A DNA stretch of 64,000 nucleotides from Actinokineospora xionganensis (GCF_014323725.1 NZ_JABVED010000006.1:124001-188000), one strand, 5' to 3'; counted from the stretch's first letter, positions 26,770 through 34,168 are shown. Numbers and translations are program-made. The notes: generated by a model from the sequence alone, not told the origin.

Positions 26770-27146
26770 GACTTCCGCCATCGCCCCCAACTCGACCCGG
26801 TGTCGCGCCGACGCGACTCCTTGCCGGTACCGGGCGGAAAGCCATGTTGGGTGAGCCGGGCCTCGCTCAGCTCGTCGGCGCTGGTCACGGTGAAATACAG
26901 GCTCAACAGCAGACCGAGCCCAAGTGCGCCCAGTGTCGGGAGCACCGGCACCGGGGTCAGCCAGGTCAGCAGCAGGAAACCGGCGACCAGCCAGGGCAGC
27001 GCCTGGACCACGATGCGGCTTGCGTAGCGCAGCAGCCAGGTCCGGGTGGTCGCGTCGTGCAGGACCCAGTCCCGGTAGTCGTCGGGCAGCCTGCCGCCAT
27101 ACGCGTAGTAGACCCACTGCAGAGGGTTCGGTCGCCGCATCGCCAT
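26766..27146 (-). CDS. DUF5313-like membrane protein
   Basis: 126 residues. It opens with RRPNPLQWVYYAYGGRLPDDYRDWVLHD, the pattern of DUF5313 proteins, followed by two hydrophobic segments (about 45-85) and a basic tail. The ATG at 27146 lies only one base after a perfect 28-bp palindrome and has no visible Shine-Dalgarno, so the message may be leaderless; a second ATG is six bases downstream. It converges with the hydrolase gene, overlapping by four bases. The function is unknown. Confidence 0.8.
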   Translation of the reverse strand: MAMRRPNPLQWVYYAYGGRLPDDYRDWVLHDATTRTWLLRYASRIVVQALPWLVAGFLLLTWLTPVPVLPTLGALGLGLLLSLYFTVTSADELSEARLTQHGFPPGTGKESRRRDTGSSWGRWRKS

Positions 27147-27147
27147 A

Positions 27148-27175
27148 CCGGACGGCTACCCGGGTAGCCGTCCGG
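27148..27175. promoter_or_regulatory. Perfect 28-bp palindrome at the DUF5313 start
   Basis: CCGGACGGCTACCC (27148-27161) is followed immediately by its exact reverse complement (27162-27175). It sits one base before the DUF5313 start codon on the minus strand, in the 192-base space before the divergent protease gene. It contains GGGTA, the minus-10 core of SigB-type actinobacterial stress promoters. It could be an operator, a promoter with dyad symmetry or a hairpin. Confidence 0.7.
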
Positions 27176-27338
27176 CCACACGAAGTCGGGCACTCCATCT
27201 CGGCCAATCCGACCACCCCCTTCACGAATGAGCGACCGTCCTAGGCCGTCCAGGCGTATTTGCGCACCCGATCTTGCTCGGCGACCCCTGGCTGCTGCAC
27301 GATCACCGCGGCACTCAGCCGAGGGGGAGGCAATCAGC

Positions 27339-28184
27339 GTGTCGGGGGTTGACACAGGCACGCGCGCGCTCGTCCTGACCGGGTTGGACCGGCTCATGGC
27401 CCGCTCCGTCGGCGACCCGGCCATCGGCATCGGTGTCCTCGACGGACCCGCCGTGCTCGACCACCCCGACCTCGCGGCCCCGATCACCGAGATCCGCCCC
27501 GGCGCCTGCGCGGTCGCGACCAGCGCCGCCTGCGGACACGGCACCCTGGTCGCGGGTGTGCTGGGCGCCCGGCGGGGAACCGAGGCCCCCGGGCTGGCGC
27601 CGCGCTGTCCGCTGCTGCTGCGGCCGATCTTCACCGAGGACGGCGCCCCGACGGTCCCGGCCGTGCTCGCCGACGGCATCGTCGAGTGTGTCGCGGCGGG
27701 CGCCAGGATCATCAATGTCAGCGCCGCCTTCACCGGCGCCGCGCCAACCGGAGCCCACCTGCTCACCGAGGCCCTGGACCACGCCGCGCGCAACGGGGTG
27801 CTCGTGGTCGCCGCGACCGGCAACGAAGCCCGGCTCGGCGGGTCACCGCTCACCACCCACCCCTGGGTCATCCCCGTGACCGCCTGCGACGACTCGGGCG
27901 TGCCGCTGGCCGCGTCGAACCTGGGCGGGTCGATCGCCCGCACCGGAGTCCGCGCGCCGGGCGCCCGGCTCGTGAGCCTGAGCAGCTCCGGCGGGTTCGC
28001 CGCGTTCGGCGGAACCAGCGCCGCCGCGCCCGTGGTCACCGGCGCGATCGCGTTGGCCTGGTCCCTCGCGCCGCATGTCGAAGCCGCCACCGTGCGGGCG
28101 GCGGTGCGCGGGCGGGCGGGGCGCGGCCTGGTGCCACCACTGCTGGACGCCGTCGCCATCCACGACGCCGTGACACGGAGCTGA
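27339..28184 (+). CDS. Subtilisin-like S8 serine protease (PatA/PatG-type, no signal peptide)
   Basis: 281 residues from GTG 27339 with GGAGG eight bases upstream; the longer frame to 27228 adds an unconserved basic stretch. The triad is complete: D35 (GVLDGP), H67 (CGHGTLVAG), S227 (GGTSAAAP), with oxyanion N162 (ATGNEA). It is short, with no signal peptide and no propeptide, so it is probably cytosolic, like the maturation proteases of cyanobactin pathways rather than secreted subtilases. It is the first of four tightly spaced genes: a 61-aa CGGC protein starts two bases after its stop, then a PatG-DUF-like protein and a peritrophin-like protein. It is a candidate leader peptidase for the small proteins (inference). 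Confidence 0.9.
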   Translation: MSGVDTGTRALVLTGLDRLMARSVGDPAIGIGVLDGPAVLDHPDLAAPITEIRPGACAVATSAACGHGTLVAGVLGARRGTEAPGLAPRCPLLLRPIFTEDGAPTVPAVLADGIVECVAAGARIINVSAAFTGAAPTGAHLLTEALDHAARNGVLVVAATGNEARLGGSPLTTHPWVIPVTACDDSGVPLAASNLGGSIARTGVRAPGARLVSLSSSGGFAAFGGTSAAAPVVTGAIALAWSLAPHVEAATVRAAVRGRAGRGLVPPLLDAVAIHDAVTRS

Positions 28185-28185
28185 C

Positions 28186-28371
28186 ATGAGCCAAGAGCGC
28201 GCGCCGCGCAAGATCCGACTGCCCGGGTTCCTGGTCGAAGAGGAGATCGGACTCGGCGACGTCATCAAACACGCCACCTCGTCGGCCGGGATCAAGCCCT
28301 GCGGCGGCTGCGCCAAACGCGCCGCCGCCCTCAACCGCTGGGTGTCGTTCGCACCCCGCACCACCAAATAG
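28186..28371 (+). CDS. 61-aa CGGC protein with PGF leader-like N-terminus
   Basis: 61 residues. The N-terminal part carries RLPGFLVEEEIGLGD; the C-terminal part reads TSSAGIKPCGGCAKRAAALN. Two Cys in a C-x-x-C arrangement could bind metal, form a disulfide or be modified. I do not recognise a characterised family, though the GIKPCGGC/RAAALNRW pattern feels conserved among bacterial small proteins. It lies one base after the protease stop and just ahead of the PatG-DUF-like gene, so it is in the same operon. Roles worth considering are precursor peptide, protease substrate or small adaptor. Confidence 0.75.
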   Translation: MSQERAPRKIRLPGFLVEEEIGLGDVIKHATSSAGIKPCGGCAKRAAALNRWVSFAPRTTK

Positions 28372-28386
28372 ATGAGTGAAGGACAG

Positions 28387-29256
28387 ATGACCGAGCTTCT
28401 CGATCCCACCCCCGGCCCGGCCTCGGTCGTGCCCGCCGCGGTGCCCGCACCCGGAGTCCGCGCCGCGGGTGGGCCCACGTCGGTGAACGTCCGCTACGTG
28501 TACGCGATCGGCCGGATCGAACCCCGCTTCCCCAGCCTGGGTTTGGAGAAGGAGTTCGCCCAGGCCACCGGCCGCGCCGACACCGCGGGCCTGACCGACC
28601 GCGAGACCGTCCACGCGGTGCTCTCCGACCCGGCGAACCGCTACCTGGCACGGCAGCTGTGCTGGGTGTTCTCCATCGAGGGCCAGGAGTGCTACCTGCT
28701 GCTCCCCCGCGACGCCAACGACCTGGACATGGTGATCGAGGCGATCCGCCCGGCCCCCGTGTCCGGTGACATCGACGTGATCATCGGCGCCGCCGCCGGG
28801 CTCGCCCCCGCCGACATGTGCAACGGCCTCATCGTGCCGATGCTCGCCTTCGACCAGGTGTACTCGTTCGACACCGAGTCCTTCATCGCGGCGATCCCGA
28901 GGCCGCAAGCCCTGGCGGAGAACGACTTCCAGGCGGCCGCCCGCGAGCTGTTCGCCCGGATCCAGCAGCTGGCGGACAACGCGGGCGCCACCGACGAGCA
29001 CCGCGCGGTCAACTACCTGGCGATGCGCTACCCGGCCATCTACGCCCACGCCACCGAGCAGTTCGCGCGCAGCCTGTCGCTGACCGGTGTCGAGGTCACC
29101 CCGTCGCGGCTCTCCGGTGTGCGCACGCTGGTCAACGTGGTCTTCACCTACACGCACCGCACCACCGCGGTCACGGAGAAGCACGCGGCGCGGGTGGACG
29201 TCACCGAGCAGTTCCCGTTCCTGGCAAGCCCGCTCGCCCCGTACTACGACCGCTGA
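28387..29256 (+). CDS. PatG C-terminal-domain-like protein
   Basis: 289 residues from ATG 28387, preceded by GAAGGA; an ATG at 28372 with no Shine-Dalgarno would add five residues. After a Pro/Ala-rich start the sequence YVYAIGRIEPRFPSLGLEKE, then CWVFSIEGQECYLLLP, resembles the domain of unknown function at the C-terminus of the cyanobactin macrocyclase PatG. In PatG this domain is fused behind a subtilisin domain; here the protease is a separate gene two positions upstream. No catalytic motif is evident. The assignment is from remembered family patterns and needs a profile search. Confidence 0.7.
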   Translation: MTELLDPTPGPASVVPAAVPAPGVRAAGGPTSVNVRYVYAIGRIEPRFPSLGLEKEFAQATGRADTAGLTDRETVHAVLSDPANRYLARQLCWVFSIEGQECYLLLPRDANDLDMVIEAIRPAPVSGDIDVIIGAAAGLAPADMCNGLIVPMLAFDQVYSFDTESFIAAIPRPQALAENDFQAAARELFARIQQLADNAGATDEHRAVNYLAMRYPAIYAHATEQFARSLSLTGVEVTPSRLSGVRTLVNVVFTYTHRTTAVTEKHAARVDVTEQFPFLASPLAPYYDR

Positions 29257-29268
29257 GCAAGGAGAACC

Positions 29269-29589
29269 ATGGCATTCCCCGGTTTCACCGCCCACCAGGC
29301 GCTCACCCCGGCGACCGGGCGCTACCGCTCCGGCGCCACCCGCGACGGCGGCATGATCGCGGTGGTCCCCGCGAGCTTCACCTACGACTGCTCAGGCAAG
29401 GTGGACGGCAACTACCCGCACCCCACCAAGTGCGACCATTACATCGCCTGTGTCGCGGGTACGCACGCCTATGAGATGCCGTGCGCGATGGGACACGACG
29501 GACAACGTCTGCACTACGTTCAGGATTCGGGACCGGACCCGGCGAAGTCGCGGTGCGACTACCCCGAGGTCGCGGGCTGCGCTTCCTAG
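29269..29589 (+). CDS. Small protein with chitin-binding type-2 (peritrophin-A) cysteine pattern
   Basis: 106 residues. The N-terminus AFPGFTAHQALTPATGRYR is leader-like; from residue 40 six Cys are spaced C-13-C-5-C-10-C-23-C-7-C. This matches the chitin-binding type-2 (CBM14) layout apart from the long fourth gap, with the aromatic residues YPHP and HYIAC in the usual places. CBM14 is typically animal or baculoviral and rare in bacteria. There is no conventional signal peptide, although the disulfide-rich domain implies export. AAGGAG precedes the ATG. It is the last gene of the protease/PatG-like operon and a candidate product. Confidence 0.8.
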   Translation: MAFPGFTAHQALTPATGRYRSGATRDGGMIAVVPASFTYDCSGKVDGNYPHPTKCDHYIACVAGTHAYEMPCAMGHDGQRLHYVQDSGPDPAKSRCDYPEVAGCAS

Positions 29590-29599
29590 TCCTGGCAAC

Positions 29600-29634
29600 C
29601 AGGTCCGGACCTGCCGAACGCAGGTCCGGACCTG
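29600..29634 (+). terminator. Terminator built from two copies of a 14-bp palindrome
   Basis: CAGGTCCGGACCTG occurs at 29600-29613 and again at 29621-29634, separated by CCGAACG. Each copy is self-complementary, and the two copies can also pair with each other to give a 14-bp stem with a 7-base loop; ATTTCG follows. It starts 11 bases after the stop of the peritrophin-like gene and so closes the operon. Confidence 0.8.
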
Positions 29635-29855
29635 ATTTCGTCAGGCGGAACGGGGGCAGGGACCTGCGCGAGCATGGCGTCGGCGGTGGCGCCGCGCCGG
29701 GCGGTGACCGGCAGGCCGAGCTGGTCGGTGAGCAGCCTGCCGGTGGTTCCGGTGCCGTACGAGCGGAATCCGGACAGTTCGGCGGAGCGCCGCCTGGCCC
29801 AGGCGAGCAAGTCGGCCTTGCGCGAGTCGTGTGTGACCAAGGCGCTCGACCGCGG
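29635..29855 (-). pseudogene. Methylglyoxal-synthase-like gene with internal deletion
   Basis: The minus strand reads ALVTHDSRKADLLAWAR, then YGTGTTGRLLTDQLGLPVT, which are the first conserved blocks of methylglyoxal synthase. It then goes straight to RGATADAMLA, matching the family's C-terminal NRATAD block. The roughly 50 residues between, including the GPLGGDQQ motif and most active-site residues, are missing without loss of frame. No start codon precedes the homology, and the frame runs into the terminator palindromes. An intact enzyme would convert dihydroxyacetone phosphate to methylglyoxal. Confidence 0.75.
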
Positions 29856-30136
29856 GCCGGATGGCGGCGGCGCGTCGTCGAGCAGCCAGTCCGGGTCGGC
29901 CGACGGGTGGAGGTGGATGGCGGCGGAGCACAGATCCGTCGGGTGATCTTGCCGTCGGCGTCCACCGAGGCGAAGTGCAGGGTCGAGTCACGGAAGTGCG
30001 GGTCGAGGTCGTACATCCGGAACATGGCGGTGATGCGGGTAACCAGTCCTCAGTGGACACCAAGGTTCCCGACCAGGGCCAGGTACACCGAGTTGTCGGA
30101 CTCGCTGAGCCCGACCGGTTCGAGCAGATACGCCAT
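29856..30136 (-). pseudogene. Scrambled remnant, possibly of a TrmB-like regulator
   Basis: An ATG at 30136 opens a 28-codon frame (LLEPVGLSESDNSVYLALVG) like the first helix region of the TrmB-like regulator at 13.4 kb, then stops at 30050. Other frames downstream give MFRMYDLDPHFRDSTLHFAS and, after a shift near 29943, DLCSAAIHLHPSADPDWLLD, which runs on into the methylglyoxal-synthase remnant. Conserved-looking pieces in alternating frames indicate decay, but I cannot name the later pieces. Confidence 0.45.
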
Positions 30137-30277
30137 GCGCACACCGTAGGAGAAACGGCCCCGGTCGGCTGTCCACAATCCGTGTCCTGTTCACGACATC
30201 GTCCGGTAACGGACTGTGAAAGTCGCCGAATCGGTCCTACAGTCGAGGTGCGCCCGTTTCGCGGGGCGCAGCGCGGC

Positions 30278-30347
30278 GGCTACCGGCAGGGGGTAGCCGG
30301 CGCGCCGGCGCCCGCCCGCATCTCCGATAGCCCTCGCGCGGGCGGGC
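30278..30347. terminator. Cluster of three inverted repeats downstream of the VOC gene
   Basis: GGCTACC/GGTAGCC (30278-30284 and 30292-30298), the self-complementary GCCGGCGCGCCGGC (30296-30309) and GCCCGCCCGC/GCGGGCGGGC (30310-30319 and 30338-30347) lie back to back. They fall within 90 bases after the minus-strand VOC gene stop. They probably form its terminator, but the stacking of three hairpins is unusual. Confidence 0.55.
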
Positions 30348-30365
30348 TGCCACCAACCGGCACCG

Positions 30366-30740
30366 TCACCCCTGCGGCTTGACGATCTGCTGCACCGCCC
30401 AGCCGTTGCCGTCGGGGTCGCTGAAGAACACGAAGCGGCCCCACGGGAAGTCCTGGATCTCGCTCGCCTCGACCCCGTTCGCGACCAGGTCGGCCCGCGC
30501 CGCCTCGATGTCGGACACCACGACCTGAAGCCCTTCGACCGAACCCGGCGCCGCCTTGGTGACGCCGTTGCCGATGGCGATGGAGCACGCCGACCCGCGC
30601 GGAGTGAGTTGGACGAAGCGGATGTCGTCGCTGACCCGGTGGTCGTGGTCGGCGACGAAGCCGACCTGCTCGGTGTAGAACGCCTTCGCCCGGTCCACGT
30701 CGGACACGGGCACCGCCACCAGTTCCAGCTTGCAGTCCAT
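30366..30740 (-). CDS. VOC (glyoxalase-like) family protein
   Basis: 124 residues from ATG 30740, with AGAGGAC upstream. It has the beta-alpha-beta-beta-beta pattern of vicinal-oxygen-chelate proteins: an opening KLELVAVPVSDVDRAKAFYTEQVGF and a closing WGRFVFFSDPDGNGWAVQQI. Members include glyoxalases, dioxygenases and antibiotic-binding proteins. The metal-ligand set is incomplete by eye, so no reaction is assigned. The 74-base gap upstream may hold its promoter. Confidence 0.85.
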   Translation of the reverse strand: MDCKLELVAVPVSDVDRAKAFYTEQVGFVADHDHRVSDDIRFVQLTPRGSACSIAIGNGVTKAAPGSVEGLQVVVSDIEAARADLVANGVEASEIQDFPWGRFVFFSDPDGNGWAVQQIVKPQG

Positions 30741-30814
30741 GGTCTGTCCTCTTTCGGTCGCGCTCGTTGACATATCCAAGCTACCGACCCTTGCGGACAG
30801 GTTCGGTCCGCAAG

Positions 30815-31075
30815 TCACTTCGGGCGGACATTCCGCAGGGAAATCCCGTCCGAGTCGGAGATGCGGTCGGCGCCGATCGCGCGCAGACCCTCCCCCAGGC
30901 GCTCACGGGCCTGGCGCAGCAGCGTGAGCGAGTTGGTGGAGGTGCTCTGGACCGCCTCGCGGTCAAGATCGGCGCCATGTCCCTCGACCAGGAAGGTCTG
31001 CAGGGCGGCGGCGACCTCGTCGACCGCCTTGAGCGCCTGGTAGATGGCGAAGTCCCGGTTGTCGTCGTCAGCCAT
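30815..31075 (-). CDS. Conserved-looking small helical protein, unknown function
   Basis: 86 residues from ATG 31075. It appears alpha-helical and acidic at the start (MADDDNRDFAIYQALKAVDEVAAALQTF), with a LTLLRQARERLGEGL segment. There is no membrane span and no Cys. I do not recognise it. Codon usage fits a real gene, and it is divergent from the cyclase gene 83 bases away. Confidence 0.6.
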   Translation of the reverse strand: MADDDNRDFAIYQALKAVDEVAAALQTFLVEGHGADLDREAVQSTSTNSLTLLRQARERLGEGLRAIGADRISDSDGISLRNVRPK

Positions 31076-31158
31076 GGGTTCGAGTATCCGGCAACCGGCG
31101 CGCCTCGGCCCGGTAAGGATCACATCGCCGAACCGCCGCGAACCCGTAGGGTTTCGCT

Positions 31159-31965
31159 GTGAGCGACGCACCAGACGAGCGGGCCGACGAACGCCGGTGG
31201 ACCCGGTTGCGGCGCCTGCTGCGCGCGTCGGACCAGCACGAGGGTGTCCTCAAGACGGTGCGGACGGTCCGACGGCTCGCCCCCGGCCACATGGCCCCGG
31301 CGATCGGCGACCGGCCATCGGACCGCATCGCCCGGCTCATCAGCCAGGCCAGGGCCGACCAGCCCAGCGCCGTGCGCGAACTCGGCCTGACCGCGGTGCA
31401 GGTGTGGCAGGCGCTCAGCGGCTCCGGTCCCGCCGCCCACGGCACGGAGGTCACCATCCTGTTCACCGACCTCGTCGGCTTCTCCAGCTGGGCGCTGGAG
31501 GCGGGCGACGACCAGGTGCTGCGGCTGCTCGGCGAGGTCGGCCAGGCCAGCGACAAGGTCATCACCCAGCATGGCGGCACAGTCGTCAAGTCTCTCGGGG
31601 ACGGGGTGATGGCCGTCTTCCGCGACACCGGGCCCGCCATCGACGCCGCCTACGAGGCGTGCACCGCCATCAGCGCCATCACCATCGAGGGCTACCGTCC
31701 GCAGCTGCGCACCGGCCTGCACTCCGGCAGGCCCCGCCGGGTCGGCTCCGACTACCTCGGCGTCGACGTCAACGTGGCCGCCCGGGTGGCCGCCGCGGCG
31801 GGCGGCGGCGAGGTGCTCGTGTCCGGACCGGCGCTGGCCAACGTCGACACCGACCGCTACACCATCCGGCGCCGCCGCCGCTTCCGCGCGAAGGGCACAC
31901 CCCGCGATCTGGAGGTGTTCTCGGTGGTCCCGCGCTACGGCGACGACGCCGTGCACGGTCGGTGA
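31159..31965 (+). CDS. Class III adenylate/guanylate cyclase domain protein
   Basis: 268 residues from GTG. An N-terminal helical region (1-90) precedes a catalytic domain (about 95-260). Both metal-binding Asp are present (LFTDLVGF and SLGDGVMAVF), as are the KSLGD Lys and the transition-state pair in GVDVNVAARV. The Lys and the Asp of YLGVDVN favour ATP over GTP. It is soluble, with no membrane span or HAMP domain, so the sensing part would be the short N-terminal helix bundle. Catalytically competent by motif, and therefore probably a cAMP-forming enzyme. Confidence 0.88.
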   Translation: MSDAPDERADERRWTRLRRLLRASDQHEGVLKTVRTVRRLAPGHMAPAIGDRPSDRIARLISQARADQPSAVRELGLTAVQVWQALSGSGPAAHGTEVTILFTDLVGFSSWALEAGDDQVLRLLGEVGQASDKVITQHGGTVVKSLGDGVMAVFRDTGPAIDAAYEACTAISAITIEGYRPQLRTGLHSGRPRRVGSDYLGVDVNVAARVAAAAGGGEVLVSGPALANVDTDRYTIRRRRRFRAKGTPRDLEVFSVVPRYGDDAVHGR

Positions 31966-32114
31966 CCACGGCGACACCCTTTTCTCGGATAACCAGCGTA
32001 AACTGAGTGGGCCGGTGCCTCGCGCACGTCGGCCACTGCGATGACACCGCAGTGACGCTTGGCAACCCAGCCGCAGCGCCAGCCGGTCGCAAGCCCGGGG
32101 ACAGGAGCGCCGGC

Positions 32115-32570
32115 ATGACGTCCGGCCAATTCGACCACCGCGCCACGGCAAGAGCGTTCACCGAGCGCACCGACGCCCGGGTCAGCCTCAAACCAGCGGG
32201 CGCGACAAAGGGGTTCTTCGACGGCGGCTGGTGGCCCCGGTCCCGCGAACCTGTCGCGGAGTTCTCCACGCTGATCTCCAGTCTCGCCGAGCGGTTCGGC
32301 CCGGTCGACCGGATCGGCTACAGCCGCGGGTCATGGGACACCGCGCCCGACCGGCTCCTCGTGGGCCAGAACACCGTGCGGCTGCAAGGTTTCCGCGGCA
32401 TGAACGCGCACACGATCGTCCTCATCGGACCGAATCTCCGCCGGGTCACGCTGCTGGTCGTGCCCGCGCACGCCGCCGCGGACCCCGCGAACACGGCGCT
32501 GGACACGGTGGCCGCCGCCGACTGTGTCGCCGACGCAGCCCTCATTCTTACCGCTATTTCCCCATTCTGA
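32115..32570 (+). CDS. DUF5994-like protein
   Basis: 151 residues from ATG 32115 with AGGAG eight bases upstream. The pattern RVSLKPAGATKGFFDGGWWPRSREP, then VDRIGYSRGSWDTAPDRL, matches DUF5994, a family of unknown function common in actinobacteria. The leader from 31966 contains a small hairpin (ACTGCG/CGCAGT around 32035-32053) of unclear meaning. The next gene begins 16 bases after its stop, so cotranscription is likely. Confidence 0.8.
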   Translation: MTSGQFDHRATARAFTERTDARVSLKPAGATKGFFDGGWWPRSREPVAEFSTLISSLAERFGPVDRIGYSRGSWDTAPDRLLVGQNTVRLQGFRGMNAHTIVLIGPNLRRVTLLVVPAHAAADPANTALDTVAAADCVADAALILTAISPF

Positions 32571-32586
32571 ACGGAAGTCCTTCTCG

Positions 32587-33744
32587 ATGGCTCTACTCAC
32601 TCTCGGCATCCTTTCCCAGTCCAGCAAGGAGAACGAACACCGGCGGCCGATCCACCCGTTGCACTTCGACCGGATCGACGCCGACCTGCGCGCCCAGATG
32701 TACCTCGAGACCGGGTACGGCGAGCGCTTCGACGTCCCCGACGAGGAGCTCGCCCCGCTCGTGGCGGGCATCCGCCCGCGCGAATGGCTGCTCGCCGAGT
32801 GCGACGTCATCCTCAACCCGAAGCCGCTGGCCAAGGACGTCGACACCCTGCGCGACGGACAGGTGCTCTGGGGCTGGCCGCACTGCGTGCAGGACGCGGC
32901 GGTCACCCAGTCGGCGATCGACGGCAAGCTGACCCTGATCGCGTTCGAGGCGATGAACCACTGGACCAGCGACGGCCGGTTCAACCTGCACGTGTTCCAC
33001 AAGAACAACGAACTCGCGGGCTACTGCTCGGTGATGCACGCGCTGCAGCTCACCGGGAGCACAGGCGACTACGGCCGCAGGCTGCGCGCGGTCGTCATCG
33101 GCTTCGGCGCCACCGCCCGCGGCGCGGTCACCGCGCTCAACGCCCACGGCGTGCACGACGTGCACATCCTCACCGGCCGGGGCGTCACCGCGGTCAGCTC
33201 GCCGATCCACTCGGCGAACATCGTGCACCTGGAGAGCGACGACACCGACCCGCGCGGCAGCCACGCGATGACCGACAGCGGCCGCAAGCCGTTGGCCGAC
33301 TTCCTCGCCGAGCACGACATCGTCGTCAACTGCGTGCTGCAGGACACCGACGCGCCGCTGATGTTCCTGATGGAGGAGGACCTCGACCGGTTCCCCCCGC
33401 GCAGCCTCATCATCGATGTCTCCTGCGACGAGGGCATGGGCTTCAGCTGGGCCGTGCCGACGACGTTCACCGAGCCGATGTTCACCGTGGGCGACCGGGT
33501 CCGGTACTACGCCGTCGACCACAGCCCGTCGCACCTGTGGGACGCCGCCACCTGGGAGATCAGCGAGGCGCTGCTCCCCCACCTGCGGACCGTGCTGTCG
33601 GGACCGGAGGCCTGGGAGTCCGACCCCACCATCGGCCGGGCCATCGAGATCCGCGACGGCGTCATCCGCAACCCGAGCATCCTGGCCTTCCAGGGCCGCG
33701 CCGCCGAGTACCCGCACGAACGGCCGATCCCGGGCGGACAGTGA
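32587..33744 (+). CDS. Alanine dehydrogenase/N5-(carboxyethyl)ornithine synthase family protein
   Basis: 385 residues. The N-terminal AlaDH/PNT domain opens with LGILSQSSKENEHRRPIHP (KENEHRRP is the family hallmark). The Rossmann motif is VVIGFGATARGAVTALNAHG near residue 175, and the C-terminal part has CDEGMGFSWAVPTTF and VDHSPSHLWD. Family members are NAD(P)H-dependent dehydrogenases or reductive condensing enzymes that join pyruvate to an amino acid. The exact substrate cannot be read from sequence. Probably cotranscribed with the DUF5994 gene. Confidence 0.85.
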   Translation: MALLTLGILSQSSKENEHRRPIHPLHFDRIDADLRAQMYLETGYGERFDVPDEELAPLVAGIRPREWLLAECDVILNPKPLAKDVDTLRDGQVLWGWPHCVQDAAVTQSAIDGKLTLIAFEAMNHWTSDGRFNLHVFHKNNELAGYCSVMHALQLTGSTGDYGRRLRAVVIGFGATARGAVTALNAHGVHDVHILTGRGVTAVSSPIHSANIVHLESDDTDPRGSHAMTDSGRKPLADFLAEHDIVVNCVLQDTDAPLMFLMEEDLDRFPPRSLIIDVSCDEGMGFSWAVPTTFTEPMFTVGDRVRYYAVDHSPSHLWDAATWEISEALLPHLRTVLSGPEAWESDPTIGRAIEIRDGVIRNPSILAFQGRAAEYPHERPIPGGQ

Positions 33745-33949
33745 CCTGCGCCACTCCCGGGAACAAACCGCCGACGCCGGCGGTTGTGCCTGGTGGTCGT
33801 CAAAGTTTGTGTTCGTGTGTCAAAGCTCGCGGAAACGATGGTTGCGGGCGCTCTCTTCTTGTTGGACAAGCTGGAGATGTCGTCGTCTGACCCGACCCGG
33901 GTACCGCGGTTCGCGGAACCCGATCCAGCACCACAAGTAGGAGAATTCA

Positions 33950-34150
33950 ATGACTCAGGGAACCGTGAAGTGGTTCAACGCCGAAAAGGGTTTCGGCTTC
34001 ATCGCGCATGAGGGTGGCCCGGACGTGTTCGTCCACTACTCCGAGATCGACTCCAACGGCTTCCGCAGCCTGGACGAGAACGCGCGCGTCGAGTTCGAGA
34101 TCACCCAGGGCCCCAAGGGCCCGCAGGCCGTCGGCGTGCGCATCGTCTGA
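33950..34150 (+). CDS. cspA: Cold-shock protein (CspA family)
   Basis: 66 residues. It has RNP1 KGFGFIAHE and RNP2 VFVHYSEI on the five-stranded OB fold, and it is of normal length. It binds single-stranded nucleic acid as an RNA chaperone. TAGGAG precedes the ATG. The 205-base gap upstream is typical of long cold-shock leaders that control translation, though I see no named element in it. A strong terminator follows. Confidence 0.97.
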   Translation: MTQGTVKWFNAEKGFGFIAHEGGPDVFVHYSEIDSNGFRSLDENARVEFEITQGPKGPQAVGVRIV

Positions 34151-34168
34151 GCAATCCCCACGGACTAC

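Noticed and set aside
32000-32114. Possible SAM- or cobalamin-type riboswitch before the DUF5994 gene (GGCAACCC and GCCACTG strings present)
   Set aside because: The strings are not in the order or structural context of either class; only one 6-bp hairpin is evident.
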